A stretch of DNA of 64,000 bases. It comes from an uncultured Pseudomonadales bacterium (GTDB taxonomy: Bacteria > Pseudomonadota > Gammaproteobacteria > Pseudomonadales > Azotimanducaceae). The position numbers were made by a program, and so were the translations under genes. Below are positions 18,140 through 26,858 of the stretch, piece after piece. Under the pieces are notes generated by a model. That model was not told where the DNA came from and ran no database searches. It was given only the letters and a program-made list of their open reading frames with translations. The stretch lies in contig CAKZWF010000064.1 of assembly GCA_937921865.1 (NCBI GenBank), forward strand, positions 1-64,000. The letters are read 5' to 3'. Each line of letters opens with the position of its first letter. Position 1 is the stretch's first letter.

Positions 18140-19552
18140 CTACAGGCTGTAGTACATCTCAAATTCAGCCGGGTGGGTGGTGGCATTCAGGTAGTCGACC
18201 TCTTCCTGCTTAAGCGCGAGATATCCGTCGATGGCTCCGTCACTGAAGACGTCTCCGGCTTTCAGGAAGTCACGGTCGGCGTCGAGTGCCTCCAGCGCCT
18301 GTTCCAGAGAGCTGGCAACGGTGGGCACACCCTTCAGTTCTTCAGCCGGTAGGTCGTACAGATCCTTGTCGAAAGAATCGCCCGGATGGATTTCGTTTTT
18401 GATGCCATCCAGGCCAGCCATCAGCATTGCGGCGAAGGTCAGATAGGGGTTGGCGGTGCTGTCAGGGAAGCGAACTTCAACACGGTAGGCACGTGGGTTT
18501 CCGCCTTGAATATATGGCACGCGGATTGACGCTGAACGGTTGCGGGCTGAATAAGCCAGCAGCACGGGCGCTTCGAAGCCTGGAACAAGACGTTTGTAGG
18601 AGTTAGTGCTGGCGTTGGCAAATGCATTCAAGGCACGGGCGTGCTTGATGATTCCGCCAATGTAGAACAGCGCGGTTTCGGACAGACCGGCATAAGCGTC
18701 ACCGTGGAATACGTTGGTATCCCCTTTGGCAATGCTCTGGTGTATGTGCATGCCGTTGCCGTTATCGCCTACGAGCGGCTTAGGCATGAAGGTAGCCGTT
18801 TTGCCGTAGGCGTCCGCAACGTTGTGCACGCAATACTTGTAGATCTGTACCTCGTCTGCTTTGCGCACCAGCGTGTTGAAGCGGGCGCCGATTTCGTTCT
18901 GGCAGGCGGTGGCGACTTCGTGGTGGTGGACTTCGATTTCCAGACCCATCGCCATCATGGCGTTGCACATGGCTGAACGCAGATCAGCAGCGGAATCGAC
19001 CGGTGGAACCGGAAAGTAGCCGCCTTTGATGCCGGGGCGGTGGCCCAGGTTGCCGCCTTCAAATTCGGAATGGGATTCCCAGGCCGCTTCTTCAGCACCG
19101 ATGTGGTAGGAAGCGCCGCTCATTTCGACCTTCCAGCGCACGTCGTCAAAAACGAAGAATTCGTTTTCAGGCCCGAAGTAGGCGGTATCACCTACGCCAG
19201 TTGAGCCAAGGTAGGCTTCGGCACGCTTGGCAATCGACCGGGGATCCCGATCGTAGGGCTGCATCGTTGATGGCTCGATAATGTCGCAGCGAAGATTCAG
19301 CGTGGTGTCGTCGCGAAAGGGGTCGAGGACCGCAGTTTCATCGTCGGGCATCAGGATCATGTCGGATTCGTTGATCGACTTCCAACCGGCAATCGATGAG
19401 CCATCGAACATGAAACCGTCAGAAAGTTTATCAGCATCCAGGCCAGAGGCTGGGACAGTCGTATGCTGTTCCTTCCCTTTCGGGTCGGTGAAACGCAGGT
19501 CAACCCACCTGACGTCATTGTCTTGGATTAGTTTGAGAGTGTTCTCGGACAT
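18140..19552 (-). CDS. glnA: glutamine synthetase, type I
   Basis: Glutamine synthetase makes glutamine from glutamate, ammonia and ATP. The 470-residue protein has [12 protein letters not shown], the metal-site segments [11 protein letters not shown] and [24 protein letters not shown], and the ATP-loop [11 protein letters not shown]. The adenylylation Tyr is present in [11 protein letters not shown], so regulation by GlnE is expected. Expression is predicted to be NtrC and sigma-54 dependent from the promoter at 19623-19637. A strong terminator follows the gene. Confidence 0.98.
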   Translation of the reverse strand: MSENTLKLIQDNDVRWVDLRFTDPKGKEQHTTVPASGLDADKLSDGFMFDGSSIAGWKSINESDMILMPDDETAVLDPFRDDTTLNLRCDIIEPSTMQPYDRDPRSIAKRAEAYLGSTGVGDTAYFGPENEFFVFDDVRWKVEMSGASYHIGAEEAAWESHSEFEGGNLGHRPGIKGGYFPVPPVDSAADLRSAMCNAMMAMGLEIEVHHHEVATACQNEIGARFNTLVRKADEVQIYKYCVHNVADAYGKTATFMPKPLVGDNGNGMHIHQSIAKGDTNVFHGDAYAGLSETALFYIGGIIKHARALNAFANASTNSYKRLVPGFEAPVLLAYSARNRSASIRVPYIQGGNPRAYRVEVRFPDSTANPYLTFAAMLMAGLDGIKNEIHPGDSFDKDLYDLPAEELKGVPTVASSLEQALEALDADRDFLKAGDVFSDGAIDGYLALKQEEVDYLNATTHPAEFEMYYSL

Positions 19553-19622
19553 CTTATGTCGTGCTCCTGAATGTGATAGATGTTGATCACCGAAACGCAG
19601 ATCGATAGCAGAGAGAAGAAGA

Positions 19623-19637
19623 GCAACATATGTGCCA
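19623..19637 (-). promoter_or_regulatory. sigma-54 promoter of glnA
   Basis: The minus strand reads TGGCAC-N5-TTGC, an exact match to the -24/-12 consensus. It lies 71-85 bases upstream of the glnA start codon. Transcription should begin about 11 bases further downstream. Two NtrC boxes lie at suitable enhancer distances. Confidence 0.9.
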
Positions 19638-19681
19638 GCAAGAAAAGTTGGTACCGTAGCGGTTAGTGAAGACTAACTGAC

Positions 19682-19696
19682 GCACTATTATGGTGC
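19682..19696. promoter_or_regulatory. NtrC-binding site 1 of glnA
   Basis: GCACTATTATGGTGC matches the dyad GCACyA-N3-TGGTGC. Its centre lies about 78 bases upstream of the predicted sigma-54 start site. Confidence 0.8.
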
Positions 19697-19723
19697 TTTA
19701 TTTCGCATTGATTTGATGCATTG

Positions 19724-19738
19724 GCACCATATTGGTGC
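19724..19738. promoter_or_regulatory. NtrC-binding site 2 of glnA
   Basis: GCACCATATTGGTGC is a perfect dyad (GCACCA/TGGTGC). It lies 42 bases, close to four helical turns, from site 1, so both sites face the same side of the DNA. This is the classic enhancer arrangement. Confidence 0.88.
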
Positions 19739-19836
19739 ACTTATGACGCATGCGCGCGTCTCTCGACGTGTGACGTCCGGCTTTCTGGAGGCCGGTTTTT
19801 CTCGTCAGTAAGTTCGAAGACGCGTTGTCTGCTGGA

Positions 19837-20103
19837 TTACTGCTCCACCACACAAATCGTAAAGCGATAGGTCCTCCCCTTCTCGATATCCTCCTCTGTT
19901 TGTTCTGTCGTCACCAGTCGATGCCCGTGTACCCTGCACCAGGCCGGGATATCCTGCAGAGTTCCCGCATCACTGGCCGTGACCACAAGCATGCTGCCGG
20001 GCGCCAGACTGCGTATCCTGTCCTGGGTCCTGATAACCGGCAGCGGGCACAGTAACCCCCGGGTGTCTAAGGTTTCAAGCGCCAATGAGCCACTCCGGTG
20101 CAA
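19837..20103 (-). CDS. TusA/SirA family sulfur-carrier protein
   Basis: The 88-residue protein has the TusA signature DTRGLLCPLPVIRT, with the CPxP cysteine that carries a persulfide, and the following VVTASDAGTLQDIPAWC segment. TusA-like proteins relay sulfur to thiolation enzymes. The gene starts 29 bases inside the end of the PP-loop gene, so translation is probably coupled. This may be a dedicated sulfur donor for that enzyme rather than the housekeeping TusA. Confidence 0.88.
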   Translation of the reverse strand: MHRSGSLALETLDTRGLLCPLPVIRTQDRIRSLAPGSMLVVTASDAGTLQDIPAWCRVHGHRLVTTEQTEEDIEKGRTYRFTICVVEQ

Positions 20104-21142
20104 GTTCGGCTTTCGGCAGGGGCGTGGTGGTCAATTCTTCACGGCGACCATCAGGCCAATTTACAGACACAACAATCTGTTCGGCTTCCCGGCCCTGGCT
20201 GTAGCGGCCGGTGATTCGAGCCGCCAGCAGCAGATCGGCTGCGCTCGGTGTGCCATCGATAAGGCACAGCGGGCCTTTATGGCTCTCCAGCTTGAGTGCT
20301 GGAAACTGCTTTCTATAGCCTTCCAGATAGCGGTTTTCGCCCAGTTCCCGACCGATGATCAGTTTGAAATTGGCCGCCGGACGGATATGACGGCCCACCT
20401 TCAGCAGCATGATGTCATCGAGTTCATAGCTTCTGACGCCTTGAGCTTGCCAGAGGTCCTGGAGTTTGTCGGAATAACTGTCATCAGTCAGGAAGCAGCA
20501 GCCGCCTGCCGGCTGGGCCCAGTCTTCGATACCGAGTCTGCGTGCCAGCTCAATCTGCGGGGTCCGGTTACGACCATGGAAGCCGAACAGCGCTTCCCGG
20601 TCCACCCAGCCTTCCCGTTCCGGCAGCGTTTCCGGCAGGAATTTCGCGCACAGTGGCCTTAGCAGCCGGTCGTCTGCGCCCGATTCCCTCGCAATCAGTG
20701 GCATTGTGGCTTTGCGCTGGCTTTTCGGGCGCTGGCCGATTACTTCGCCGGTGATGATGAAATCAAAGCCGTGTTCAGACATGAAACCGTCGCTCAACCA
20801 AAGTTCCATGGCCTTCTTTACCATGAACACTTTACAGTCGAGGCAGGGGTTGAGATGAGCGCCGTAGCCGTGGCGCGGATTGAGCACGATGTCTTTGTAC
20901 TCTTCGATCACATCGATGATGTGCAATTTTATGCCGAGCTGCTCGGCGACCCAGAGCGCATTGTTGCGTTTTGGCCGTTTGCTGCGATTTTCTCGAATGG
21001 CGTGGGTATGGCCTTCGACACAGAAGCCGGTGAAAAAATTCACTCCTTCCACGGCGATTCCCTGATCGGCGATGACCTTCGCCGCCAGCATTGAATCGAG
21101 CCCTCCTGAAATCAACGCGACAGCTTTGCGCTGTTTCGGCAT
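20075..21142 (-). CDS. PP-loop tRNA thiolation-like protein (ThiI/MnmA-related)
   Basis: The 355-residue protein has the N-terminal ATP pyrophosphatase PP-loop ISGGLDSMLAAKV. It also has paired cysteines in NPCLDCKVFM, ITGEVIGQRPKSQR, LLRPLCAKFLPETLPE and PAGGCCFLTDD. These belong to a ThiI/MnmA-related family. It lacks the THUMP and rhodanese domains of gammaproteobacterial ThiI. The C-terminal 110 residues (DDIMLLKVGRHIRP, LIIGRELGENRYLEGY) resemble the NFACT-R-type RNA-binding domain. The exact tRNA position is unknown. In P. aeruginosa the gene thiI sits here between glnA and typA, so this may be a functional replacement working with the coupled TusA-like protein. Confidence 0.8.
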   Translation of the reverse strand: MPKQRKAVALISGGLDSMLAAKVIADQGIAVEGVNFFTGFCVEGHTHAIRENRSKRPKRNNALWVAEQLGIKLHIIDVIEEYKDIVLNPRHGYGAHLNPCLDCKVFMVKKAMELWLSDGFMSEHGFDFIITGEVIGQRPKSQRKATMPLIARESGADDRLLRPLCAKFLPETLPEREGWVDREALFGFHGRNRTPQIELARRLGIEDWAQPAGGCCFLTDDSYSDKLQDLWQAQGVRSYELDDIMLLKVGRHIRPAANFKLIIGRELGENRYLEGYRKQFPALKLESHKGPLCLIDGTPSAADLLLAARITGRYSQGREAEQIVVSVNWPDGRREELTTTPLPKAELAPEWLIGA

Positions 21143-21177
21143 ACTGCGCCACCATTTTTACCCGGCCGCGCAGTCTA

Positions 21178-22998
21178 GTGTCCCAAAAAAACCTACGCAA
21201 CGTCGCGATCATCGCACATGTTGATCACGGCAAAACCACTTTAGTCGATCGTCTCCTGCAGCAGACGGGCATGATTAGCGCTGGAGGCCAGGACCGTGTC
21301 ATGGACAGCAACGATATCGAGCGCGAGCGCGGTATCACGATCCTCTCGAAAAACACCGCAATTGAATACGACGGCTATCTGATCAATGTGGTTGATACGC
21401 CCGGACACGCTGACTTTGGTGGAGAAGTAGAACGGATTCTGTCGATGGTGGATTCGGTGCTGTTGCTGGTCGATGCTGTGGAAGGGCCGATGCCGCAGAC
21501 GCGTTTTGTCACCCAGAAAGCTTTTGCTCGCGGGCTCCATCCGATTGTTGTGGTGAATAAGGTTGATCGGCCAGGTGCTGAACCATTCCGGGTGATTGAC
21601 GAGGTTTTTGATCTGTTCGATAACCTTGGTGCGACTGAAGAGCAGCTGGACTTCCCCATTGTTTATGCTTCAGCGCTGCTCGGTCAGGCGGGGTATGAAC
21701 CAGATGCCCTGAATGACGACATGAAGGTGCTGCTCGATGTGATCATCGACAAGGTGCCGTCGCCCCAGGTAGATAGAGACGGTCCGCTGATGATGCAGAT
21801 CAGTGCGCTCGATTATTCGAACTATGTTGGCGTAATTGGTGTCGGTCGAATCACCCGGGGTGAGGTTGTTCGTAACATGCCGGTAATTGTCGTGGATCGG
21901 GAAGGCAAACAGCGTAAGACCCGAGTGCAGACCATTCTCGGCTATCGAGGTCTGGAGCGTATCGAGCTGGAAACAGCGGGGGCAGGCGATATCGTCTGCG
22001 TCACCGGGGTGGATGGCGTCAGTATTTCCGACACCATCTGTGCGCCGGAGAAAGTTGAGGCGATGCCACCGTTGGAAGTGGACGAGCCAACCCTGACCAT
22101 GAACTTTCTGGTGAATACCTCGCCGTTTGCGGGTAAAGAAGGTGACTATCTGACCAGCCGGCAGCTGCGTGAGCGGCTGCGGAAGGAAGCGCTGCACAAT
22201 GTTGCGCTGTTGATCAAAGACACCGAAGATCCGGATCGGTTTGAAGTTTCCGGCCGTGGCGAACTGCACCTGTCGGTCTTAATCGAAACCATGCGTCGGG
22301 AAGGTTATGAACTGGCCGTCTCGCGGCCGAAAGTCATCACCAAAATTGATGAAGACGGCACCGTACTTGAACCATATGAAATGGTTACCGCAGATATCGA
22401 AGAAGCTCACCAGGGCAAGGTCATGGAAAGCCTGGGAGAACGCCGGGGTGAACTGGAGGACATGATCCCTGATGGGCACGGTCGGGTCAGACTGCGATTC
22501 AGAATTCCGACCCGGGGCTTGATGGGCTATCGGCCGGTATTTCTGTCCACCACATCGGGCACCGGCATTCTCACCTACGCTGCTGCGGGATATGGGCCGC
22601 GCACTGATGCGGAAGTGGGTCGGCGCGGCAATGGCGTGATGGTCTCGATGGCTCAAGGCAAAGTGGTTGGTTTTGCGTTGTTCAATCTGCAGAACCGGGG
22701 CCGAATGATGGTCACCCCGAATGACGAAGTCTACGAAGGCATGGTGGTTGGTATTAACAGTCGTGATGCGGATCTGCCGGTGAACCCGCTGAAAGAAAAG
22801 AAGCTCACCAATGTCCGCGCTTCCGGAACGGATGAGAACATCATGCTGACACCATCGCTCAAGCTGGGACTGGAGCAGGCCCTGGAATTCATCAATGATG
22901 ATGAACTGGTGGAGGTGACACCGAAGAACATCCGCGTGCGCAAGATTCTCCTCAAAGAACATGAGCGCAAACGCGCTGCATCTGGCCGCGAGCGCTGA
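21178..22998 (+). CDS. typA: translational GTPase TypA/BipA
   Basis: TypA/BipA is a ribosome-binding GTPase involved in ribosome assembly and stress adaptation. The GTG at 21178 gives 606 residues, the usual length; the open frame extends further upstream without family similarity. Motifs include G1 [10 protein letters not shown], switch [12 protein letters not shown]3 [16 protein letters not shown]4 NKVDRPGA and the C-terminal domain [17 protein letters not shown]. The gene is divergent from the PP-loop gene across 35 bases and is followed three bases later by dtd. Confidence 0.96.
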   Translation: MSQKNLRNVAIIAHVDHGKTTLVDRLLQQTGMISAGGQDRVMDSNDIERERGITILSKNTAIEYDGYLINVVDTPGHADFGGEVERILSMVDSVLLLVDAVEGPMPQTRFVTQKAFARGLHPIVVVNKVDRPGAEPFRVIDEVFDLFDNLGATEEQLDFPIVYASALLGQAGYEPDALNDDMKVLLDVIIDKVPSPQVDRDGPLMMQISALDYSNYVGVIGVGRITRGEVVRNMPVIVVDREGKQRKTRVQTILGYRGLERIELETAGAGDIVCVTGVDGVSISDTICAPEKVEAMPPLEVDEPTLTMNFLVNTSPFAGKEGDYLTSRQLRERLRKEALHNVALLIKDTEDPDRFEVSGRGELHLSVLIETMRREGYELAVSRPKVITKIDEDGTVLEPYEMVTADIEEAHQGKVMESLGERRGELEDMIPDGHGRVRLRFRIPTRGLMGYRPVFLSTTSGTGILTYAAAGYGPRTDAEVGRRGNGVMVSMAQGKVVGFALFNLQNRGRMMVTPNDEVYEGMVVGINSRDADLPVNPLKEKKLTNVRASGTDENIMLTPSLKLGLEQALEFINDDELVEVTPKNIRVRKILLKEHERKRAASGRER

Positions 22999-23001
22999 TT
23001 C

Positions 23002-23439
23002 ATGCGAGCGCTGTTGCAACGCGTGAGCGAAGCCAGCGTGACGATAGCCGGTGAGACCGTCGCGAGGATTGATGCTGGCTTGTTGGTACTCCTTGGTGTT
23101 TTTCCGAGTGATGGGACCGCTGAAATCGACTACCTGGTCGACAAAGTGCTGGGTCTGAGAATTTTTGCCGATGGCGACAAAGCCATGAATCTGTCAGTAA
23201 AAGACATTGAGGGGCAGGTGCTGGTCGTGTCCCAGTTCACCCTTGCGGCAGACACCAGTCGCGGCCGAAGGCCTGGTTTCAGTGCAGCTGCGCCACCGGC
23301 AGTGGCGCAGCCTGTCTACGAACAATTTGTTGCAGCGCTGCGCGAGCGCTGGCCACAGGTTGTGACTGGCGAATTTGGTGCGGATATGCAGGTGCGGTTA
23401 ACCAACGATGGTCCCGTCACAATTCTGCTGGAACGGTGA
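23002..23439 (+). CDS. dtd: D-aminoacyl-tRNA deacylase Dtd
   Basis: Dtd removes D-amino acids mischarged on tRNA. The 145-residue protein has MRALLQRVSEASV at the start, the catalytic VSQFTLAADTSRGRRPGF segment and the C-terminal NDGPVTILLE motif, which are the two active-site signatures. It follows typA by three bases and is presumably co-transcribed. Confidence 0.97.
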   Translation: MRALLQRVSEASVTIAGETVARIDAGLLVLLGVFPSDGTAEIDYLVDKVLGLRIFADGDKAMNLSVKDIEGQVLVVSQFTLAADTSRGRRPGFSAAAPPAVAQPVYEQFVAALRERWPQVVTGEFGADMQVRLTNDGPVTILLER

Positions 23440-23642
23440 GCTGATTAATTGCGCTTCAGTCAGGTCGTCTGATGATCTGATCATGTAGCCGCACCAGTTC
23501 TTCCGACTGCCAGGGCGGTAATCTGAGTGACCGGTGAATGCCTGGTGGGCTCGTGCCGGTTGGCCAATGCCCAGTTCACTAAAAAACCTGATCCAAAAAA
23601 AAGCCGTGGTCTGTGAACGGGATTATCCGGGTATAAAACTTG
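23440..23642. other. spacer downstream of dtd
   Basis: No full gene is visible. On the minus strand a short frame from an ATG at about 23655 reads MAQAKFYTRIIPFTDHGFF and stops in a T6 run at 23580-23585. Removing one T would continue it with SELGIGQPARAHQAF and more. This may be a decayed small gene or chance. TATAAA at 23632-23637 is a possible -10 for the RNA that follows. Confidence 0.3.
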
Positions 23643-23758
23643 GCCTGCGCCATAACGTCCTTGCTATCTGCAGAGTGCCCGATCTGTTGGCGTGGTAACG
23701 CCACGCCTGCGTTGGTTATTCACCCTGGTCCCTGCAGCGCAAGCGTTGCGCTTTTTGT
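23643..23758 (+). ncRNA. candidate small RNA
   Basis: A possible -10 (TATAAA, 23632-23637) precedes a 115-base stretch with a perfect 7-bp hairpin (GGCGTGG-TAACG-CCACGCC, 23689-23707). It ends in a strong Rho-independent terminator (23736-23756). The region lies about 200 bases beyond dtd and 200 bases before the next gene, so the terminator does not fit either. No known RNA family was recognised. A long dtd 3' UTR is the main alternative. Confidence 0.4.
23736..23756 (+). terminator. Rho-independent terminator
   Basis: AGCGCAA-GCG-TTGCGCT is a perfect 7-bp stem with a 3-base loop, followed by a short T-run (TTTTT including the last stem base). It terminates either the candidate small RNA or a long typA-dtd transcript. 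Confidence 0.8.
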
Positions 23759-23958
23759 GTGTCGAGTCGGGGAGTCGGACCAGTGGTGCATCAGTGAAGC
23801 TGTGTTGGGTTTAACGCGCTGAATTAGGGGTTTGTTCTGATAAGCATTCGGTGTTTGTTGTGTAATCTACTAGCGTTGATCTGACACACAGGCTCGGCAG
23901 GTGTTTCACGACAATCAATGATTTCAGGAAAACAGAGATTTCAGGGAAAGCAGGGTAG

Positions 23959-24372
23959 ATGGTGAATGCACTAATCGGGGGCAGTCTGATCGGTCTAGCG
24001 GCGGTGCTGCTGTTTGCAGGTATCGGTCGTATTGCAGGAATCAGCGGCATTTCGGCGACAGTCTTCAAGCGCTCGACTGATCAGCGCTGGGCGCTGGCGT
24101 TTCTGATCGGACTGATGGTTTCGGGCATTCTTGTGGGTTGGCTGCTTGATAAACAACCCCTGCGCGATCTCTCTGCTGTCAACGTGCCGATACTGCTGCT
24201 GGGTGGGCTGCTGGTTGGTGTCGGCACACGGCTTGGTTCCGGCTGTACTAGCGGACATGGTGTCTGCGGCCTGGCACGACGCTCACCGCGTTCTCTGGTT
24301 GCGACCTTGACCTTTCTCAGTGTCGGTATGGCGTGCGCGACCGCGCTGGCGTATCTAGGGAACCAGTTATGA
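23959..24372 (+). CDS. YeeE/YedE-like membrane protein, first half
   Basis: The 137-residue protein has about four membrane segments and the motif GVGTRLGSGCTSGHGVCGLAR, which is the Cys-containing signature of YeeE/YedE (TsuA-type) sulfur transporters. TsuA imports thiosulfate through conserved cysteines. Here the transporter is split into two proteins of about half length, this being the first. The stop overlaps the start of the second gene (ATGA). A sulfur-compound uptake role is inferred from the family. Confidence 0.88.
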   Translation: MVNALIGGSLIGLAAVLLFAGIGRIAGISGISATVFKRSTDQRWALAFLIGLMVSGILVGWLLDKQPLRDLSAVNVPILLLGGLLVGVGTRLGSGCTSGHGVCGLARRSPRSLVATLTFLSVGMACATALAYLGNQL

Positions 24373-24842
24373 AGCCGATATTCTGGGCATTGTTGTCGGG
24401 CGCTTGTTTTGGTGCCGGGCTGGTCATATCAGGCATGACTGATCCCGAGGTGGTGCTGGCTTTTCTAACCCTGGATGCGAGCTGGAACCCGGCACTGATT
24501 GTGGTCATGGGCAGTGCGGTGGTCGTTGCCAGTCTGGGATTTGCGTTTGCCCATCGTCGTGAAGCGCCATTTGCGGATCCGGAATTTCATGAACCCACGG
24601 CAAGTTCGCTGGACGCTCGGCTGCTGCTGGGTGCAGCTACGTTTGGTGTTGGCTGGGGGCTCAGCGGCTATTGCCCGGGGCCAGCAATTGTCGGAGCTGC
24701 CAGCATTGATGTCCGCGCGCTGATCTTTCTCGCTGCCTACCTGGTTGGCAGCGCGGCCTACGAATGGTGGTTAAGCAATGCTCAGCCGGATCTTACGCCA
24801 GGTATCGCTATGTCAGCAGGGGCAAGCGCCGGCGACGGCTGA
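24369..24842 (+). CDS. DUF6691/YeeE-like membrane protein, second half
   Basis: The 157-residue protein has about four membrane segments and the motif GVGWGLSGYCPGPAIVG with the conserved Cys. It pairs with the preceding gene to form the two halves of a YeeE/YedE-type transporter. The ATG at 24369 overlaps the upstream stop codon. A hydrophilic C-terminal tail follows the last helix. Such pairs often sit near persulfide-handling genes, but here the neighbours are dtd and tatC. Confidence 0.88.
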   Translation: MKPIFWALLSGACFGAGLVISGMTDPEVVLAFLTLDASWNPALIVVMGSAVVVASLGFAFAHRREAPFADPEFHEPTASSLDARLLLGAATFGVGWGLSGYCPGPAIVGAASIDVRALIFLAAYLVGSAAYEWWLSNAQPDLTPGIAMSAGASAGDG

Positions 24843-24860
24843 CTGATTCGTACCAGTCAG
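24839..24860. terminator. inverted repeat at a convergent junction
   Basis: CTGACTG and CAGTCAG form a perfect 7-bp stem around an 8-base loop between the convergent DUF6691 and tatC genes. There is no T-run on either strand, so it may act as a weak bidirectional terminator or only as mRNA 3'-end protection. Confidence 0.4.
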
Positions 24861-24874
24861 TGAGCAGCGGCTGT

Positions 24875-25645
24875 CTACATTACGTCGGCCTGGCGTTTTT
24901 CAGCGAGTCGAGCAAAGAAGATTCCAACTTCAAACAGTAACCAGGTGGGAATGGCCAGCAGCAGCTGAGATATCACATCTGGCGGCGTGATCAGCATCGC
25001 CACGACGAAACAACCGACTATTACGTAAGGTCTTTTGTTGGCCATGCTGGCAGCTGAGGCAATGCCGGTAAGGGCCAGCAGCATCGTCGCGATTGGAATC
25101 TCGAACGCGATTCCAAAGGCGAAAAACATCGTCAGGATGAAGTCGAGGTAGCGGTTGATGTCCGTCATCATCGTCACGCCTTCCGGGGTGACGCCTGCCA
25201 GAAACTGAAATACCAGCGGAAACACCAGGTAGTAGGCGAAGGCCACACCGGCATAGAAAAGCATAATGCTCGAGACCAGCAGAGGTACAGCAAAGCGTTT
25301 TTCGTGTTTGTACAGACCCGGGGAAATGAACGCCCACATCTGGTGCAGCAGAAACGGCATGCCGAGAAAGACCGCGGTAAAGATGGCCAATTTGAATGGC
25401 GTCAGGAACGGTGACGCAACTTCTGTCGCAATCATTGTGCCGTTGCTGGGCAGGTGCGCCATTAACGGCGCCGCAACAAATCCGTAGAGATCGTTGGCGA
25501 AAAAGTACACAGGGAAGAACAGCGCGATGACGGCCAGCAGGCCGTGCAGGATGCGTTGTCTGAGCTCGATGATGTGATCGAGGAACGGCTGCTCGTTGCC
25601 GTCTACCTGGGCATCATGTTCGTCTTTAATCAGCTCTTCAGCCAT
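24875..25645 (-). CDS. tatC: Sec-independent translocase protein TatC
   Basis: TatC is the polytopic receptor of the twin-arginine export system. From the ATG at 25645 the protein has 256 residues and six predicted membrane helices. Conserved segments are [15 protein letters not shown] near the N terminus, [27 protein letters not shown] and [11 protein letters not shown]. It overlaps tatB by eight bases. Confidence 0.97.
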   Translation of the reverse strand: MAEELIKDEHDAQVDGNEQPFLDHIIELRQRILHGLLAVIALFFPVYFFANDLYGFVAAPLMAHLPSNGTMIATEVASPFLTPFKLAIFTAVFLGMPFLLHQMWAFISPGLYKHEKRFAVPLLVSSIMLFYAGVAFAYYLVFPLVFQFLAGVTPEGVTMMTDINRYLDFILTMFFAFGIAFEIPIATMLLALTGIASAASMANKRPYVIVGCFVVAMLITPPDVISQLLLAIPTWLLFEVGIFFARLAEKRQADVM

Positions 25646-26132
25646 TGTGGGCGCGTGTCTGCTCCGGAGTGTCGTCCGCTTTGGGGTTGCTGATGTTCTG
25701 CTCCTGGGCCTCGCTGACCGCTCCGGCAGCATCGCTATGGTCGGCGGCTGCATCGGCCGCCGCTTCAGTACCCGGTTCAGCATCGGGCGTGCTGCTTATT
25801 GCTTCAACTCCAGCCGCAGCAGCCCGGCTGGAGGCCGGATCAACTAACCCGGCAGTGTCATTCATTGCGCTTTGAACATCACTTGCAGTGTTGCGCACTT
25901 CGGCTTCGATCCGCTTCATCTCGTCCATGATCGCTTCGTTGTGCAGTTGTCGGCGGACTTCGTCCATACCGATTTCTTTTTCGATCTCGTTTTTCACTGA
26001 GGTGAAACTGCGCCGCATTCTGCCAAGCCACAGCCCCAGGGTCCTCAGGGCTTCGGGCAGGCGTTCCGGACCGATCACCAGCAGGCCGACAATGGCCACC
26101 AGTACCAGTTCCGGAAAACCGATATCAAACAT
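25638..26132 (-). CDS. tatB: Sec-independent translocase protein TatB
   Basis: The 164-residue protein starts with [26 protein letters not shown], the single membrane helix with Glu near position 8 and the GPERLP hinge typical of TatB. An amphipathic helix and an acidic, Ala-rich disordered tail follow. TatB forms the substrate receptor with TatC. It overlaps both tatA and tatC by eight bases. Confidence 0.96.
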   Translation of the reverse strand: MFDIGFPELVLVAIVGLLVIGPERLPEALRTLGLWLGRMRRSFTSVKNEIEKEIGMDEVRRQLHNEAIMDEMKRIEAEVRNTASDVQSAMNDTAGLVDPASSRAAAAGVEAISSTPDAEPGTEAAADAAADHSDAAGAVSEAQEQNISNPKADDTPEQTRAHNG

Positions 26133-26370
26133 TGCTGTTCTGTTTGGCGTGGCTGTCGTTGGCAACCTCGCTGTTGACTTCACCTTCGATCACTTTGGCA
26201 TCGACAGTAGGCTCAGCAGCCGGCTTTTCTTCGTCGGTGACTGCAGTGCGGAAGCCTTTGATGGCTGATCCCAGGTCGGAACCCAGGCTCTTGAGTCTTT
26301 TAGGTCCGAATATCAGCAGCACGATGGCCAGAATGACCAGCAGCTCTGTCAGACCAAATCCTCCAAACAT
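26125..26370 (-). CDS. tatA: Sec-independent translocase protein TatA
   Basis: The 81-residue protein begins [22 protein letters not shown], followed by the [18 protein letters not shown] amphipathic helix. TatA oligomerises to form the export passage. An AAGGAG ribosome-binding site eight bases upstream supports the ATG at 26370. It opens the tatABC cluster 140 bases after hisE. Confidence 0.96.
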   Translation of the reverse strand: MFGGFGLTELLVILAIVLLIFGPKRLKSLGSDLGSAIKGFRTAVTDEEKPAAEPTVDAKVIEGEVNSEVANDSHAKQNSNV

Positions 26371-26510
26371 GGTTGTCTCCTTCGTCACGCCAGGCGTGGC
26401 GGTGCGGTATGAGCGGCCAGGACATCCGGACCGCTGCTGTTAACTGCCACATTATAGGTTTTTGCGGCAGGGTAAAGTGTGCGCTCGTCTGCGTGCTACC
26501 AGTGCACCCG

Positions 26511-26837
26511 TTATGAGGTCCTCGAGCGCTTCTCATCCAATCCGGACACCCCGAATCGCTTGTCCAGCAAGTTGAGCACTTCAGTAGGGGTGCTATTCAA
26601 ATGGATCAGCATGACCATTGTGTGAAACCAAAGGTCAGCGACCTCACCAATCAGTTCCGGATTGTCGGCTGCCGGATCTGCATCTTTGGCAGCCAGAATG
26701 ACTTCCGTGGCTTCCTCGCCGACCTTTTCCAGAATTTTATTCAGCCCGGCGGCATACAGGGATGCGACATAAGAACCGTCCGGCTCTGCCTGCTGGCGCT
26801 GCTTCAAGGTTTCGGTCAGTTTGTCGATGATATCCAT
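26511..26837 (-). CDS. hisE: phosphoribosyl-ATP diphosphatase HisE
   Basis: HisE hydrolyses phosphoribosyl-ATP to phosphoribosyl-AMP in histidine synthesis. The 108-residue protein has KILEKVGEEATEVILAAKD and LIGEVADLWFHTMVML, the metal-binding EEAxE and ExxD motifs of the MazG-like fold. It lies 21 bases after ubiB. In Pseudomonas, hisI precedes hisE at this spot; hisI is absent here. Confidence 0.95.
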   Translation of the reverse strand: MDIIDKLTETLKQRQQAEPDGSYVASLYAAGLNKILEKVGEEATEVILAAKDADPAADNPELIGEVADLWFHTMVMLIHLNSTPTEVLNLLDKRFGVSGLDEKRSRTS

Positions 26838-26858
26838 TTATGGGCTTTCCTGACGTAG

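Noticed and set aside
23640-23822. 60-codon plus-strand frame
   Set aside because: It overlaps the hairpin and terminator of the candidate RNA and has no ribosome-binding site or family pattern.
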